The notes below the pieces were generated by a model that saw only the letters and a list, made by a program, of their open reading frames with translations, was not told the origin of the DNA and did no database searches. From NCBI RefSeq assembly GCF_029382225.1, contig NZ_JARLTC010000002.1, forward strand, positions 1 to 64,000: a stretch of 64,000 nt of DNA, written 5' to 3'. The DNA is from Spongiactinospora sp. TRM90649 (lineage in GTDB: Bacteria; Actinomycetota; Actinomycetes; Streptosporangiales; Streptosporangiaceae). This document shows positions 51,501 through 59,603 of the stretch, piece after piece. The translations under genes and the position numbers were made by a program. Every line of letters begins with the position of its first letter. Position 1 is the first letter of the stretch.

Positions 51501-52683
51501 CGAGCGCGGCCAGGCCCAGCGCGAGCGGCAGCCGGATCAGGGCGTTGAACTTGTGCAGGTTGCGGAACGGCGCCAGCTCGCCGTCCAGCAGGTCCCTGAT
51601 CAGGGGCGCGAGCGGGCCCGCGTGACCGGCCACGACCACGGCCGTCCCCACGAGGAGCGTGATCACGAGGAACGCCCGCTCCGGGGTGCGCCGCAGCGCG
51701 AGCCCGCCCAGGCCGAGTCCGGCCAGCAGCGCGGTAACCACGATCAGCCAAGGGGTGTAGGCGTGCTCGTACCCGGCGGGCAGGTACGGCTTGCCGTCCA
51801 CGGGCAGGAACGCCACCCAGTCGTTGACCCCGCGCAGCGCGTTGGTCAGCGACCCGACGAGCGTCGTGGTGAACGCGTTCTCGGTGTAGGGCATGAACGA
51901 GAACACGTATCTGCCGAGCAGGACCAGCGGCGCGACCCACCACAGCGACACCGCCGTGATCGCCGCCGCCCACCAGGCGACCAGCCGCCGCTGCCGGGGC
52001 CCCCATCCACGAGTCAGCAGGTAGAGGCCGGGCACGACGAGGACCGCCAGCTCGGCGGAAGCGTTGATGCCCCCGGCCCCCACGAACGCCAGGGCCGACA
52101 GCGACGCGGCCCGGCGCGGCCCGAGGTCGCCGCGGCAGCCCAGCACCAGCGGCAGCATGATCCACGGCAGTACCGCGCTCGGCAGGAACTCCACCGAGTT
52201 GAACCCGAGCAGCGTCTGTGCGTGCGGGGCGAGCGCGTAGGCCAGCCCGGCGGCGGCCCCGGCGAGCGTGCCGCCGATCCGCATGGCACGGACCAGGCGG
52301 GTCACGCCGGCGTAGGCGACGCAGAGCACCAGGGCCACCCACAGCCGCTGGATCACCCACGGTTCCAGGCCGACGAACCCGCCGGCCAGGTAGAACGGGC
52401 CCATCGGGAACAGGTAGCCGTACGCCTGGTTCTGGAGCTGGCCGAGGTAGGCGGGCTCCCACATGTGCAGCGCCCGCGCGAGGAACCCCAGCGGGTTGAC
52501 CGGCATGTCCAGCTTCGTCTCGGCGATGATCATGCCGGGGGCCATGTGGAAGGCGACCGCGACCAGGAACGCGCACCCGGCCAGCAGCCGCGACCGGTCC
52601 TTGTACCGCGCGTCGGACGCGCCGAGCGCGGCGGGGGCGGCCAGCAGGCGCGCCCACACGTCTTCCGGACGGGGGAAGGTCAC
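48592..52683 (-). CDS. AftD-like arabinofuranosyltransferase (DUF3367)
   Basis: 1363 residues from a GTG at 52683. The N-terminal GT-C region has E-T-K-L-D-M-P-V-N-P-L-G-F-L and Y-L-F-P-M-G-P-F-Y, signatures of AftD, with about eleven helices. A very long exported part follows, including a discoidin/CBM-like module (A-S-S-E-A-G-L-G, T-R-T-G-W-R-S-S-G-W-E-P) and a second one near F-D-G-D-P-R-T-V-W-Y. Further helices close the protein. AftD adds arabinofuranose branches to envelope arabinan from decaprenylphosphoryl-arabinose. It lies 7 bp after a GT4 gene. Confidence 0.88.
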   Translation of the reverse strand: MTFPRPEDVWARLLAAPAALGASDARYKDRSRLLAGCAFLVAVAFHMAPGMIIAETKLDMPVNPLGFLARALHMWEPAYLGQLQNQAYGYLFPMGPFYLAGGFVGLEPWVIQRLWVALVLCVAYAGVTRLVRAMRIGGTLAGAAAGLAYALAPHAQTLLGFNSVEFLPSAVLPWIMLPLVLGCRGDLGPRRAASLSALAFVGAGGINASAELAVLVVPGLYLLTRGWGPRQRRLVAWWAAAITAVSLWWVAPLVLLGRYVFSFMPYTENAFTTTLVGSLTNALRGVNDWVAFLPVDGKPYLPAGYEHAYTPWLIVVTALLAGLGLGGLALRRTPERAFLVITLLVGTAVVVAGHAGPLAPLIRDLLDGELAPFRNLHKFNALIRLPLALGLAALAVHVARLRPVARLPVTVAGAGLVGLSLVPVATAGIAPAGAFSELPGYWRDATSWLDERAGLGTVLAVPGVRRGEYLWGRPIDEPLQPLLRQARWAVNTNVPWGSAGASRLIDAIDDRFATGRGSAGLTAVLRRIGVRYVLVRNDLDRVALGGAWPSRVHEALARSPGLERVRGFGPAVGYAETSTAGGWLDQPYAALEVYEVTGAAPVAGTVDERAVRVLGGPEAVLTMAEEGVLTGDRPVLLGEDPGDAGEVVVTDTMRRRDLSISDLRRAAGPTLTAGEPFESLGPVEDLIDPAWAEPKTTARLDGVRRVRASSSEAGLGALPSVRDPGRAPFAALDADTRTGWRSSGWEPPEGEWLEVEFDAPTKVAPLRAVFDDSHGTARVTEVIVRTDAGTARTRVDAHGTWQKLNVREGVTTRLRVTVAAVAPSPATRVGLLELEVPGVRPGRTLVVPDAPDAFGDALVVTSRTDGASACTPGSYAWTCAEELRVIGDDGGGFDRSVPVTSGAKQVISGRATLVDQRLAERMLALPGVRPKVGASSTLADVPISGAWAAFDGDPRTVWYASDKDLTPTLTAELGKTVRLSRLKIDFPDLRLGAPPVRVTIETDGGTRQAWASADGWIDFAPLRASRVKLVFSPVGRRNVEVVGVTLPGIAPLPGFDEAPLRVPCGLGPELTVDGGRVRTEIVSGTIRDLLEGRPLGYRSCGEVQPETDRIRVRAAPVQAFRVDSAVVGTASAAPVSSGSPMKPAEVRSWGAGERRLAVSTDRPSYLVVNENFNRGWEARADGRALTPVRLDGWRQAWRLPPTDGEITIVYAPDRLYHAFLVAGGLLVLLVLGSAVVRRRDGAGLHRTPPAPLRATWLWPLAPLLGYWAAGWGGAAVALGTCVLALWCRTRTSPSDPTGRIAAVIASPWAVAGAVGLAGPATAYGGALGALGPRVADAACLVALGLLTAAIGLPERSRPRGGAS

Positions 52684-52690
52684 AGGCCGC

Positions 52691-53965
52691 TCAGGTCGGG
52701 TCGGTCTCGCCGGGCGCGAGGGCCAGCGCCGCCGCCGGTACGGCCGCGCCGCCGGGGCGCAGCCGCGCGGCGATCAGGTCGGTCATGGCCGCGCCGGTCC
52801 TGTCCCAGGTGAACTCGGCCGCCCAGCGCAGGCAGGCCGTCCGGATCTCGGCGCGGCGGCGCGGGTCGGCCAGTTCGGTCAGTGCCCGGTCCACGACGTC
52901 GGCCAGGTACTCGCCCTCACGGACCAGCCAGCCGGTCTCGCCGTGCCGTACCGAGTCGCGCAGGCCGGGTACGTCGTAGGCGACGGTGGGGACGCCGAGC
53001 CCGGCCGCCTCGATCACGGTGAGGCCCCAGCCCTCGAACTCCGAGGCCGTGACGTTGAGGACGGCCGCGCCGAGCACGGCGTTCTTGTCCGGTTCCGCGA
53101 GGTATCCGTGCAGGTGCACCCGGTCCGCGACGCCCAGCTCCCCGGCCAGCGCGGCGAGGCCGTCGCGCTCAGGCCCCCGGCCGATCACGTGGACGCGGAG
53201 CCCCGGCCGGTCGTGCCGCAGCCGCGCGGCCAGGGAAACGACCCGCTCGATCCGCTTGTGCCCCACGAGCCTGCCCAGGTAGACCACGGCGGGGTCGCCC
53301 GGGACCGCCACGTCACGCGCCACGGGCCGGACGGCCGGGCTGCCGTTCGGGACGATCTTGATCGGGGCCGGCCGGCGCAGCCGCGTGATCAGCTCACGCC
53401 TGGACGACTCCGACACCGTCACGGTCGCGCACCGCCGGTAGACCAGCCGGGCGACGGGTCCTTCGATGAAGCAGCCGATCCGGGCGAGCCAGCGGGGGAA
53501 GAACGCGTAGAACTGGCGCGCGTGCACGTGATGGACGAGCGAGATCACCGGTGTGCCCTCGGCGACGACCAGCGGCGCGAAGAACGGGACGCCGTTCATG
53601 CAGTCCACGACCACGTCGAAGCGGCGGCGGTTGACCAGCAGCCAGATCGGCAGGAGCAGGTAGACGGTGAACCGGCCGCCCATGCGCCACAGCTCGATGC
53701 CGTCGCGGCGTTCGGCGCGCGTCTGCCCGGGCTCCCGCGCGGTCGCGAACGACACCGACGCGCCCTCGCCGGTCAGGTGGCGGCCGACCTGCCAGGCGTA
53801 CTCCTCGGCCCCTCCGGCGGCCCGCTGGGCGGGCTCGCGGAAGTTGAGGATCGCGACGCGAACGCCGGACAGCCGTCCGGGGGGACGCGCCGCCTCTTCA
53901 CCGCCCGCCACCCGTGCGCCCAGGCGCGGCCCGCCGGTCGCCGCCGGATCGACGGACACGCCCAC
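52691..53965 (-). CDS. GT4 family glycosyltransferase
   Basis: 424 residues with two Rossmann halves. The N-terminal half begins V-R-V-A-I-L-N-F-R-E-P-A-Q-R-A-A-G-G-A-E. The C-terminal half has the nucleotide-sugar site V-V-Y-L-G-R-L-V-G-H-K-R and the E-X7-E motif in F-E-G-W-G-L-T-V-I-E-A-A-G. It is cytoplasmic and retaining, probably adding mannose or a similar sugar to a lipid-linked acceptor. The first 34 residues are a variable extension, and a start further in is possible. It is cotranscribed with the AftD-like gene. Confidence 0.9.
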   Translation of the reverse strand: MGVSVDPAATGGPRLGARVAGGEEAARPPGRLSGVRVAILNFREPAQRAAGGAEEYAWQVGRHLTGEGASVSFATAREPGQTRAERRDGIELWRMGGRFTVYLLLPIWLLVNRRRFDVVVDCMNGVPFFAPLVVAEGTPVISLVHHVHARQFYAFFPRWLARIGCFIEGPVARLVYRRCATVTVSESSRRELITRLRRPAPIKIVPNGSPAVRPVARDVAVPGDPAVVYLGRLVGHKRIERVVSLAARLRHDRPGLRVHVIGRGPERDGLAALAGELGVADRVHLHGYLAEPDKNAVLGAAVLNVTASEFEGWGLTVIEAAGLGVPTVAYDVPGLRDSVRHGETGWLVREGEYLADVVDRALTELADPRRRAEIRTACLRWAAEFTWDRTGAAMTDLIAARLRPGGAAVPAAALALAPGETDPT

Positions 53966-54009
53966 CCCTCACTCGAACGGCACGGGCACACGGCCGCGCG
54001 GGTAGACGA

Positions 54010-54141
54010 TCACCTGATGCCGTAGTTGTAGAGCGGACGGCCGGGCGGCTCGGGCGACGGGGCCGCGACGTTGACGACGGCCACGGACGCCCCTACCGCC
54101 AGGATCGCTCCGATCGCCAAGGCGGCGATGACACGCACCAC
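54010..54141 (-). CDS. DUF2613-like small membrane protein
   Basis: 43 residues from tandem GTG codons at 54141/54138, with GGAGAGG 5 bases upstream. One helix (V-I-A-A-L-A-I-G-A-I-L-A-V-G-A-S-V-A-V-V) is followed by a Pro-rich segment and the ending P-L-Y-N-Y-G-I-R. A single helix with a Tyr-Gly-Arg-type end resembles the DUF2613 family. It lies between the polytopic protein and the GT4 gene, in the same direction and with short gaps, so it belongs to the envelope operon. Confidence 0.65.
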   Translation of the reverse strand: MVRVIAALAIGAILAVGASVAVVNVAAPSPEPPGRPLYNYGIR

Positions 54142-54278
54142 TGAGCCTCTCCTCTCGCCGCGGGAACGCAGGCGCAACCGAGACTAGAACGTGTCGCACA
54201 AAGCGGCCAGCGAATTGGTCAAAACGTGATAAACCTCCTGGTAGCGGGCCTGCCCCGCCGCTGACCACGAAAGCCGCG

Positions 54279-55901
54279 TCAGAGGCGAAGCAGTACGACC
54301 CACGGGCCATCGACCACCGGTCGGGCTCCGGGAAAGCGCGGCAGGAACACGTTCTTGTGCGCGGCCTCGATCAGGACGTATCGGACGCCCTCGGCGGCCA
54401 GCCGCCGATCGAGCGGACCGGGGCCCGTGATCAGCGCGCCGACCCGCCGGGCCACGGGGTCCTCACCGGCGACCCTCACCGTACCCGTCGCACTGCCGAC
54501 CCCGAGGCCGTCGTCGCGCACCACCGGCCGGGAGAACATCTTGGCCGCCGGGTCGAGCACCGTCCGGCCCCCGTTCCAGGCGGGCGCGCGGTAGGCGCTC
54601 CACGGCAGCGACACCAGCGCCCCGGGAGCCGGATCGGCGTTGACGACGGCCTGCGCCGCCCGCCAGTCCGCCGGATAGGGAACGGCCGTCAACCGCCCGA
54701 ACGCCCCGAGCGCGAACGTCGGCAGCACCAGCACCGGCACGACGACCCCCACCGCCAAGATCACCCGTCTCCCGAAGACATCGGCCGATCCGGTCAGATA
54801 GGCGAGGGCGGCGGCGAACCCCACCGCCTGGAGGAGGGCGAGCGGCGCCAGATACGCCTGGCCGTCGCGGAGAGGGCCGAAGCCCGGCCACAGGCCGACG
54901 AGCGCCCCGAGGGCACCGGGCGCGAACGCGCCCGCGCAGGCGACCGCCAGCCCGGCCGCAGCGCCGCAGAGCAGGCCCGTCCAGTACGGCGGGCGCCCGC
55001 GCCGCGACAGCGCGAAGAACCCGGCGACCGCGAAGGCCGCCAGCGCCAGCCGTACCGCCGCGAACCAGGCATCACCCTGCCCCGGCACCCCCGCCCCCGC
55101 GTTCCACACGCCGCCCAGCGACAGCAGCGAGCCGAGCGTGCCGAACGGGCCGTCCGCGCGGGCGGCGAAGGCGTGCACACCCGCCGGATCGCCGCGCACA
55201 CCCGTCACGGCCAGCGCCGGGACCGCCCACGGCAGCGCGAGCAAGGCGAGCACCGCGAGCGCACGCGGGAACCGGCGTCCCGACACCGGCAGCACCGCGA
55301 GCGCCGACACCAGCATCGCCTGGAACCCGCCGATCGCGGCGGGCAGCAGCGCGAGCGCCAGCCGTGCCGTCCCGCGCACCCCGTCGCCGCGCGAGGCCGC
55401 GCGGACCGCCCACGGCAGGCCCGCGTACCCGAGCAGGAGCGCCCACTGACCGAGCAGCAATCGCTGGGCGAGGTAAAGGTTCCACGCGTAGAAGACGGCC
55501 GCGCACAGACGGACGGCGTGCCGCCCCGCCGCGCCGCCCCCGGCGGTACCGCCCATACGACCCCCGCCCCCGGCGGTACCGCCTATACGACCCCCGCGCG
55601 CGTCGGTGCCGCCCACCAGCGCGGCGGCTCCCGTCGCGGCGAGCACGAAGATCCCCAGCAGGATCGCCTTCTGCACGAGGTCGGCGGGCGCGACGGCGGA
55701 CAGCGCCGCCACCACCTGGTCGCTCGGCACCGCCCGGGGGAACCCGCCGCCCGGCCCCCGCAGCGGCGGGTCGGGCACGAAGAGCATGTCGTAGCGCAGC
55801 GCGAACCCAGGACCGAGCGCAGGGCCCAGCGCCGGCACCCCCAGGGCGAGCCCGGCCAGCGCGGGGGCCCAAGCGAGCACGGCGCGATATCCGGTGGTCA
55901 T
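54279..55901 (-). CDS. Polytopic membrane protein, envelope locus
   Basis: 540 residues with about ten helices. The first external loop holds R-Y-D-M-L-F-V-P-D-P-P-L-R. An internal Gly-rich loop (G-G-R-I-G-G-T-A-G-G repeated) is encoded by 30-bp tandem repeats. A soluble C-terminal domain of about 150 residues ends in V-R-Y-V-L-I-E-A-A-H-K-N-V-F. The shape is like GT-C or YfhO-type glycan enzymes, but I see no defining catalytic motif. It overlaps the FkbM methyltransferase gene by 4 bp. Confidence 0.75.
   Translation of the reverse strand: MTTGYRAVLAWAPALAGLALGVPALGPALGPGFALRYDMLFVPDPPLRGPGGGFPRAVPSDQVVAALSAVAPADLVQKAILLGIFVLAATGAAALVGGTDARGGRIGGTAGGGGRMGGTAGGGAAGRHAVRLCAAVFYAWNLYLAQRLLLGQWALLLGYAGLPWAVRAASRGDGVRGTARLALALLPAAIGGFQAMLVSALAVLPVSGRRFPRALAVLALLALPWAVPALAVTGVRGDPAGVHAFAARADGPFGTLGSLLSLGGVWNAGAGVPGQGDAWFAAVRLALAAFAVAGFFALSRRGRPPYWTGLLCGAAAGLAVACAGAFAPGALGALVGLWPGFGPLRDGQAYLAPLALLQAVGFAAALAYLTGSADVFGRRVILAVGVVVPVLVLPTFALGAFGRLTAVPYPADWRAAQAVVNADPAPGALVSLPWSAYRAPAWNGGRTVLDPAAKMFSRPVVRDDGLGVGSATGTVRVAGEDPVARRVGALITGPGPLDRRLAAEGVRYVLIEAAHKNVFLPRFPGARPVVDGPWVVLLRL
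55536..55595 (-). repeat. 30-bp tandem repeat in membrane protein gene
   Basis: Bases 55536-55565 and 55566-55595 differ at one position, and a more degenerate third copy follows. Each unit encodes ten residues of a Gly-rich loop. Confidence 0.85.
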
Positions 55902-56725
55902 TCGCCCACCGGGAACGGCGTCTCGTCGGGGACGAAGAGGACCATGTTCACGTACTCCGGCCCCGGGCGGAGCACCCGGGCGATGAACCCTCGGGCCACC
56001 TCACCGGCGCGGGCGGCCTGGTGCGCCGCGAGGTCGAAGCCCGCCAGCGGCGTCCACCGCCCCTCGGTCAGGACATAGGGCGCGTATCCCCACCCGGTCA
56101 CCAGGTCGATCGCCACTGAGACGTCCTGGTGCCTGGTCTCCAGCTCGACCAGCAGCATCGGCCGGTCACGCGCGACGGTCTCCCGCGCGCCGCGCAGCAC
56201 CGCGGCCTCGTGCCCCTCCACGTCGATCTTCATGAACCGCACCCCGGTCAGCCCGAGATCGTCGAGCCGGACCGCGGGCACCACCACCCTGGTCCCCTCG
56301 GCGTGGACCAGCGAGGCCGTCGCCTCCGCGCCCCGCCCGCCGCCGGGGATCCACAGCTCCGCCGTGCCCGCGCGATCGGAGGCCGCCGCCTCGACCACCC
56401 GCACGCCGGGGAACGAGCGGCGGGCCAGCCGGGCGAGCCGGGGATTGGCCTCCACGGCGACGACGTCGCAGCCGAGCGCGCGCAGGCGTGCCGTCCAGGG
56501 GGCGTACCAGACGCCGACGTCCACCGCCGTGCCCCCGCGCGGGACGAACGTCTCCGCGCGGGCCAGCTCGGCGTCGAGGCGCGGATAGGCGGCCCGGAGC
56601 AGCGCGGCGAACCAGCGCGGCGGGATCGCCCCGGCGACCGCGCCGCGCACGATCACCGCGGCCCGCCTCAGCGCGATCCGACTCCGGCCCTGCACACGCC
56701 CATTACATCCGCTTGCGGACACCAC
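55898..56725 (-). CDS. FkbM family methyltransferase
   Basis: 275 residues. SAM-binding motif I is A-V-D-V-G-V-W-Y-A-P-W-T, followed by V-V-A-V-E-A-N-P, and F-M-K-I-D-V-E-G-H-E is the FkbM hallmark. It probably O-methylates a sugar of the envelope glycan or a lipid-linked precursor. It is the first gene of the reverse-strand envelope operon and overlaps the next gene by 4 bp. ATG and downstream GTG alternatives exist at the start. Confidence 0.9.
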   Translation of the reverse strand: MVSASGCNGRVQGRSRIALRRAAVIVRGAVAGAIPPRWFAALLRAAYPRLDAELARAETFVPRGGTAVDVGVWYAPWTARLRALGCDVVAVEANPRLARLARRSFPGVRVVEAAASDRAGTAELWIPGGGRGAEATASLVHAEGTRVVVPAVRLDDLGLTGVRFMKIDVEGHEAAVLRGARETVARDRPMLLVELETRHQDVSVAIDLVTGWGYAPYVLTEGRWTPLAGFDLAAHQAARAGEVARGFIARVLRPGPEYVNMVLFVPDETPFPVGE

Positions 56726-56755
56726 CTGGTACCGGCCCGATCCGGGATGGAACGC

Positions 56756-57082
56756 TCAGGGGCGGGAGCCGATCTCCCATTCGCCGCCGTTGCAGAGCGG
56801 TGGACCGTACGTGTAGGTCGTTCCGTTGCCCGCCGTCGCGACCAGGGAGTTGCCCGGCGCGCGCTCCTCGCACATCCACCCCGGGAAGCTGATCGCGGTG
56901 TCCTCGCCGGGGCGCAGCACCGCGAACGGCCGCTCGTTCAGGCGGCCCCGGACGCTGAGGGTGTCGCTCGTGGTGTTCGCGATCAGCAGCCGCTCGCCGC
57001 CCGGCGTCGCGCCGCAGGCCAGGGCGGAGAGGGACAGGACGGCCGGGCAGCACAGGACCACGAGCACGCGGAGCACCGTCAT
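56756..57082 (-). CDS. Small secreted protein, possible lipoprotein
   Basis: About 108 residues from ATG 57082; a GTG two codons upstream is possible. A signal sequence (V-L-V-V-L-C-C-P-A-V-L-S-L-S-A-L-A-C) ends at a Cys that makes a weak lipobox. The mature part is a short beta-rich domain with two further Cys (W-M-C-E-E and P-L-C-N-G), which probably form a disulfide. Family not recognised. Confidence 0.7.
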   Translation of the reverse strand: MTVLRVLVVLCCPAVLSLSALACGATPGGERLLIANTTSDTLSVRGRLNERPFAVLRPGEDTAISFPGWMCEERAPGNSLVATAGNGTTYTYGPPLCNGGEWEIGSRP

Positions 57083-57245
57083 GACCACCGAACCGTCTGT
57101 GACCTGGTCTGGACGACCGGCCGGAAAGGGTTCGTCATGGGGTCGCTGGCGTTCATCACGGCCTCCCGGTGTCAGCAGGCCTCGTTCCGGTTCTTTTCGC
57201 CTGCCGCCGTGCCAGACTTCATTCCCTCACCTGGGGCCTCGCCAC

Positions 57246-59495
57246 TCATGCACCGGGTTCCGGGTCGCGGGGAAGCCCGAGCATGCGCTCGGCGATGATG
57301 TTGAGCTGCACCTCGGTCGTGCCGCCGTAGATGGTCATCGCGCGGGTGCCGAGGGCCGCGCGGGTCCAGTAACCGGGGCCGCCGAGCCGGGTGTCGGGGG
57401 CGGTCACGGCCGCCGGGCCGAGCAGCGAGACCGCGCACTCGGCGACGCGCTGCGCGTGCGTGGTGGACAGCAGCTTGCGCACCGACGCCTCGCCACCCGG
57501 CTCGCCGCCCGCGATCTGCTTCAGGGTCACCCGGAGCGCCAGCGCTTCGAGGGCGTGCCCCTCACTGACCACGGCACCGAGTTCGAGCAGGTCGGCCGGG
57601 GACGGGTCGCGGCCCAGGCGTCCGGCCAGCGCGAGCAGGTCGGGGACGGTCGAGCCGGTGCGTCCCGCGCCCCCCGACAGCGACACGCGCTCGTTGGACA
57701 GGGTGTTGCGGGCCACCCGCCAGCCGTCGTCCACCTCGCCGACGACGTGTTCCTCGGGGACGAACACGTCGTCCAGGAACACCTCGTTGAACATGTTCTC
57801 GCCGGTCATCTCGGTCAGCGGCCGGACGGTCACACCCGGGGCCTTCATGTCCACCAGGAAGTAGGTGATGCCCTTGTGCTTGGGTTTGTCCGGGCTGGAG
57901 CGCGCGATGCAGATCGCCCACTGGGCGACGTGGGCGATGGAGGTCCAGACCTTCTGGCCGGTGAGCCGCCATCCGCCGGGCGCGCGCTCGGCGCGCGTCG
58001 ACAGGGAGGCCAGGTCGGAGCCCGCTCCGGGCTCGCTGAAAAGCTGGCACCAGATCATCTCGCCGCTCAGGGTGGGCGGCAGGAAACGCTCGCGCTGCTC
58101 GGGCGTGCCGTAGGCGACGAGGGACGGGACCACCCACGCGCCGATGATCAACTGCGGCGGGCGGACGCCCGCCGCCCGCAGTTCCTGGTGAATGAGAACC
58201 TGTTCGAGCGCGGTCGCGTCGCGGCCCCAGGGCCGGGGCAGGTGCGGCATGACGAAGCCGCTCGCGGCCAGCGCCCGCCGCTGCTCGACGCCGCCCAGGC
58301 CGGCGATCTCGGCGATCTCGGCGCGCAACCGCTCTCGGGCGGGCTGCGCCTCCGCCGGGAGGTCGATCTCCATCTTGCGCGTCACACCGGCGAGCGCCCG
58401 CCCGGCCACGGCCGAGGCCCAATCCGCCGACGGCCCGAGCAGGGCCCGGATGGTGAGGGCACGCCGGTAGTACAGGTGGACGTCGTGCTCGAAGGTGTAC
58501 CCGATGCCGCCGAAGGTCTGGATGGCGTCCTTCGCACACTGCGACGCGGCATCGGGCGCCGTCACCGCCGCGACCGCCGCGCTGAACGCCGCCTCCTCCC
58601 GACCCGAGCCGTCGGAACCGCCAAGGGTGGCGGCCCTGGCGGCGTCCCAGACGGTGGCGCGGGCCTTTTCCAGCTCTACCCGCATGCGCGCGATCTTGTG
58701 CTTGATGCCCTGGAACTGGCCGATGGGGCGGCCGAACTGTTCGCGCACCCTGGCGTACGCGGCGGCCGAGGACACGCACCAGGCGGCGAGCCCGGCGGCC
58801 TCCGCGCCGAACAGGATCGCCGCGAGGTCGCGGACCAGGCCGCGCCGTAGCCCGCCGAGCACCCGCTCGGCCGGGACGGCGGCGCCGTCCAGCGTCACCC
58901 TGGCGACGCCGCGCGTCAGGTCGAGCGCGGGGATCGGGGTCGCGGTCGCGCTCTCCCGCCCGACCGCGATCCACTCCTCGCCGCGGTCGGTGGTCACCGG
59001 CAGCACGAGCAGGTCGGCGTCGGCGCCACCGAGTACCGGCTCGATCGTCCCGGTGACGGTCAGCGGCCCGTCGCCGTCGCCGTCGCGGACGCCGGTGAGG
59101 CCGCGGCCGAGCGCCACGGCGCCGGCCAGCGCGCCGCCGGCCATCCCGGGCAGCAGCTCGGCTGGTGCCTTGCCGCCCGAGGCGAGGACGGCGGCGCCCG
59201 CGAGCACGGTGGGCAGGTAGGGACCGGGGGCCACCCGCTCGGCCAGTGCCTCGACCGCGACGGCCGCCTCCAGCAGGCCGTATCCGGAGCCGCCGTGCTC
59301 CTCTGGCAGGTGCAGGCCGAGGAGCCCCTGGGAGGCCAGGCCGTCCCAGAAGCCGGGTCGGACGGCCGACGCGGACGGATCGCCCTTCGCGCGGGTCACG
59401 ACCGCACGGACCACCTCGGCGGGGATGTTCCGCTCGGCCCAGCCGAGCACGGACTCCCTGAGCGCCTGGTGTTCCTCGCTCAACCCGATCGCCAT
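57246..59495 (-). CDS. Double-length acyl-CoA dehydrogenase (FadE34-like)
   Basis: 749 residues, twice a normal acyl-CoA dehydrogenase. The N-terminal half (to about 385) contains Y-A-R-V-R-E-Q-F-G-R-P-I-G-Q-F-Q-G-I-K-H and F-G-G-I-G-Y-T-F-E-H-D. The C-terminal half has I-W-C-Q-L-F-S-E-P-G-A-G-S-D-L-A and Y-G-G-T-T-E-V-Q-L-N-I-I-A-E-R. Fused enzymes of this size include mycobacterial FadE34, which acts on steroid side-chain CoA esters; substrate transfer to this protein is inference. A cluster of dyads at 59546-59574 lies upstream of the start. Confidence 0.9.
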   Translation of the reverse strand: MAIGLSEEHQALRESVLGWAERNIPAEVVRAVVTRAKGDPSASAVRPGFWDGLASQGLLGLHLPEEHGGSGYGLLEAAVAVEALAERVAPGPYLPTVLAGAAVLASGGKAPAELLPGMAGGALAGAVALGRGLTGVRDGDGDGPLTVTGTIEPVLGGADADLLVLPVTTDRGEEWIAVGRESATATPIPALDLTRGVARVTLDGAAVPAERVLGGLRRGLVRDLAAILFGAEAAGLAAWCVSSAAAYARVREQFGRPIGQFQGIKHKIARMRVELEKARATVWDAARAATLGGSDGSGREEAAFSAAVAAVTAPDAASQCAKDAIQTFGGIGYTFEHDVHLYYRRALTIRALLGPSADWASAVAGRALAGVTRKMEIDLPAEAQPARERLRAEIAEIAGLGGVEQRRALAASGFVMPHLPRPWGRDATALEQVLIHQELRAAGVRPPQLIIGAWVVPSLVAYGTPEQRERFLPPTLSGEMIWCQLFSEPGAGSDLASLSTRAERAPGGWRLTGQKVWTSIAHVAQWAICIARSSPDKPKHKGITYFLVDMKAPGVTVRPLTEMTGENMFNEVFLDDVFVPEEHVVGEVDDGWRVARNTLSNERVSLSGGAGRTGSTVPDLLALAGRLGRDPSPADLLELGAVVSEGHALEALALRVTLKQIAGGEPGGEASVRKLLSTTHAQRVAECAVSLLGPAAVTAPDTRLGGPGYWTRAALGTRAMTIYGGTTEVQLNIIAERMLGLPRDPEPGA

Positions 59496-59545
59496 TGTTC
59501 ACCTTCCCCGCGGGTGACCCGCTCGGCTCGCGCTCTCCCTCGCTC

Positions 59546-59574
59546 CCAGAATCATATTCTGGAATATCGTTCCA
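59546..59574. promoter_or_regulatory. Overlapping dyads upstream of acyl-CoA dehydrogenase
   Basis: Three dyads interleave in an AT-rich island 51-79 bp before the start. They are CCAGAAT-CAT-ATTCTGG (59546-59562), ATATTC-TG-GAATAT (59554-59567) and TGGAA-TATCG-TTCCA (59560-59574). Sites of this size are typical of TetR-family repressors of lipid catabolism; no such regulator is in the window. Confidence 0.6.
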
Positions 59575-59603
59575 TTGCGAGCCCGGAAAATGAGGATTCC
59601 GCC

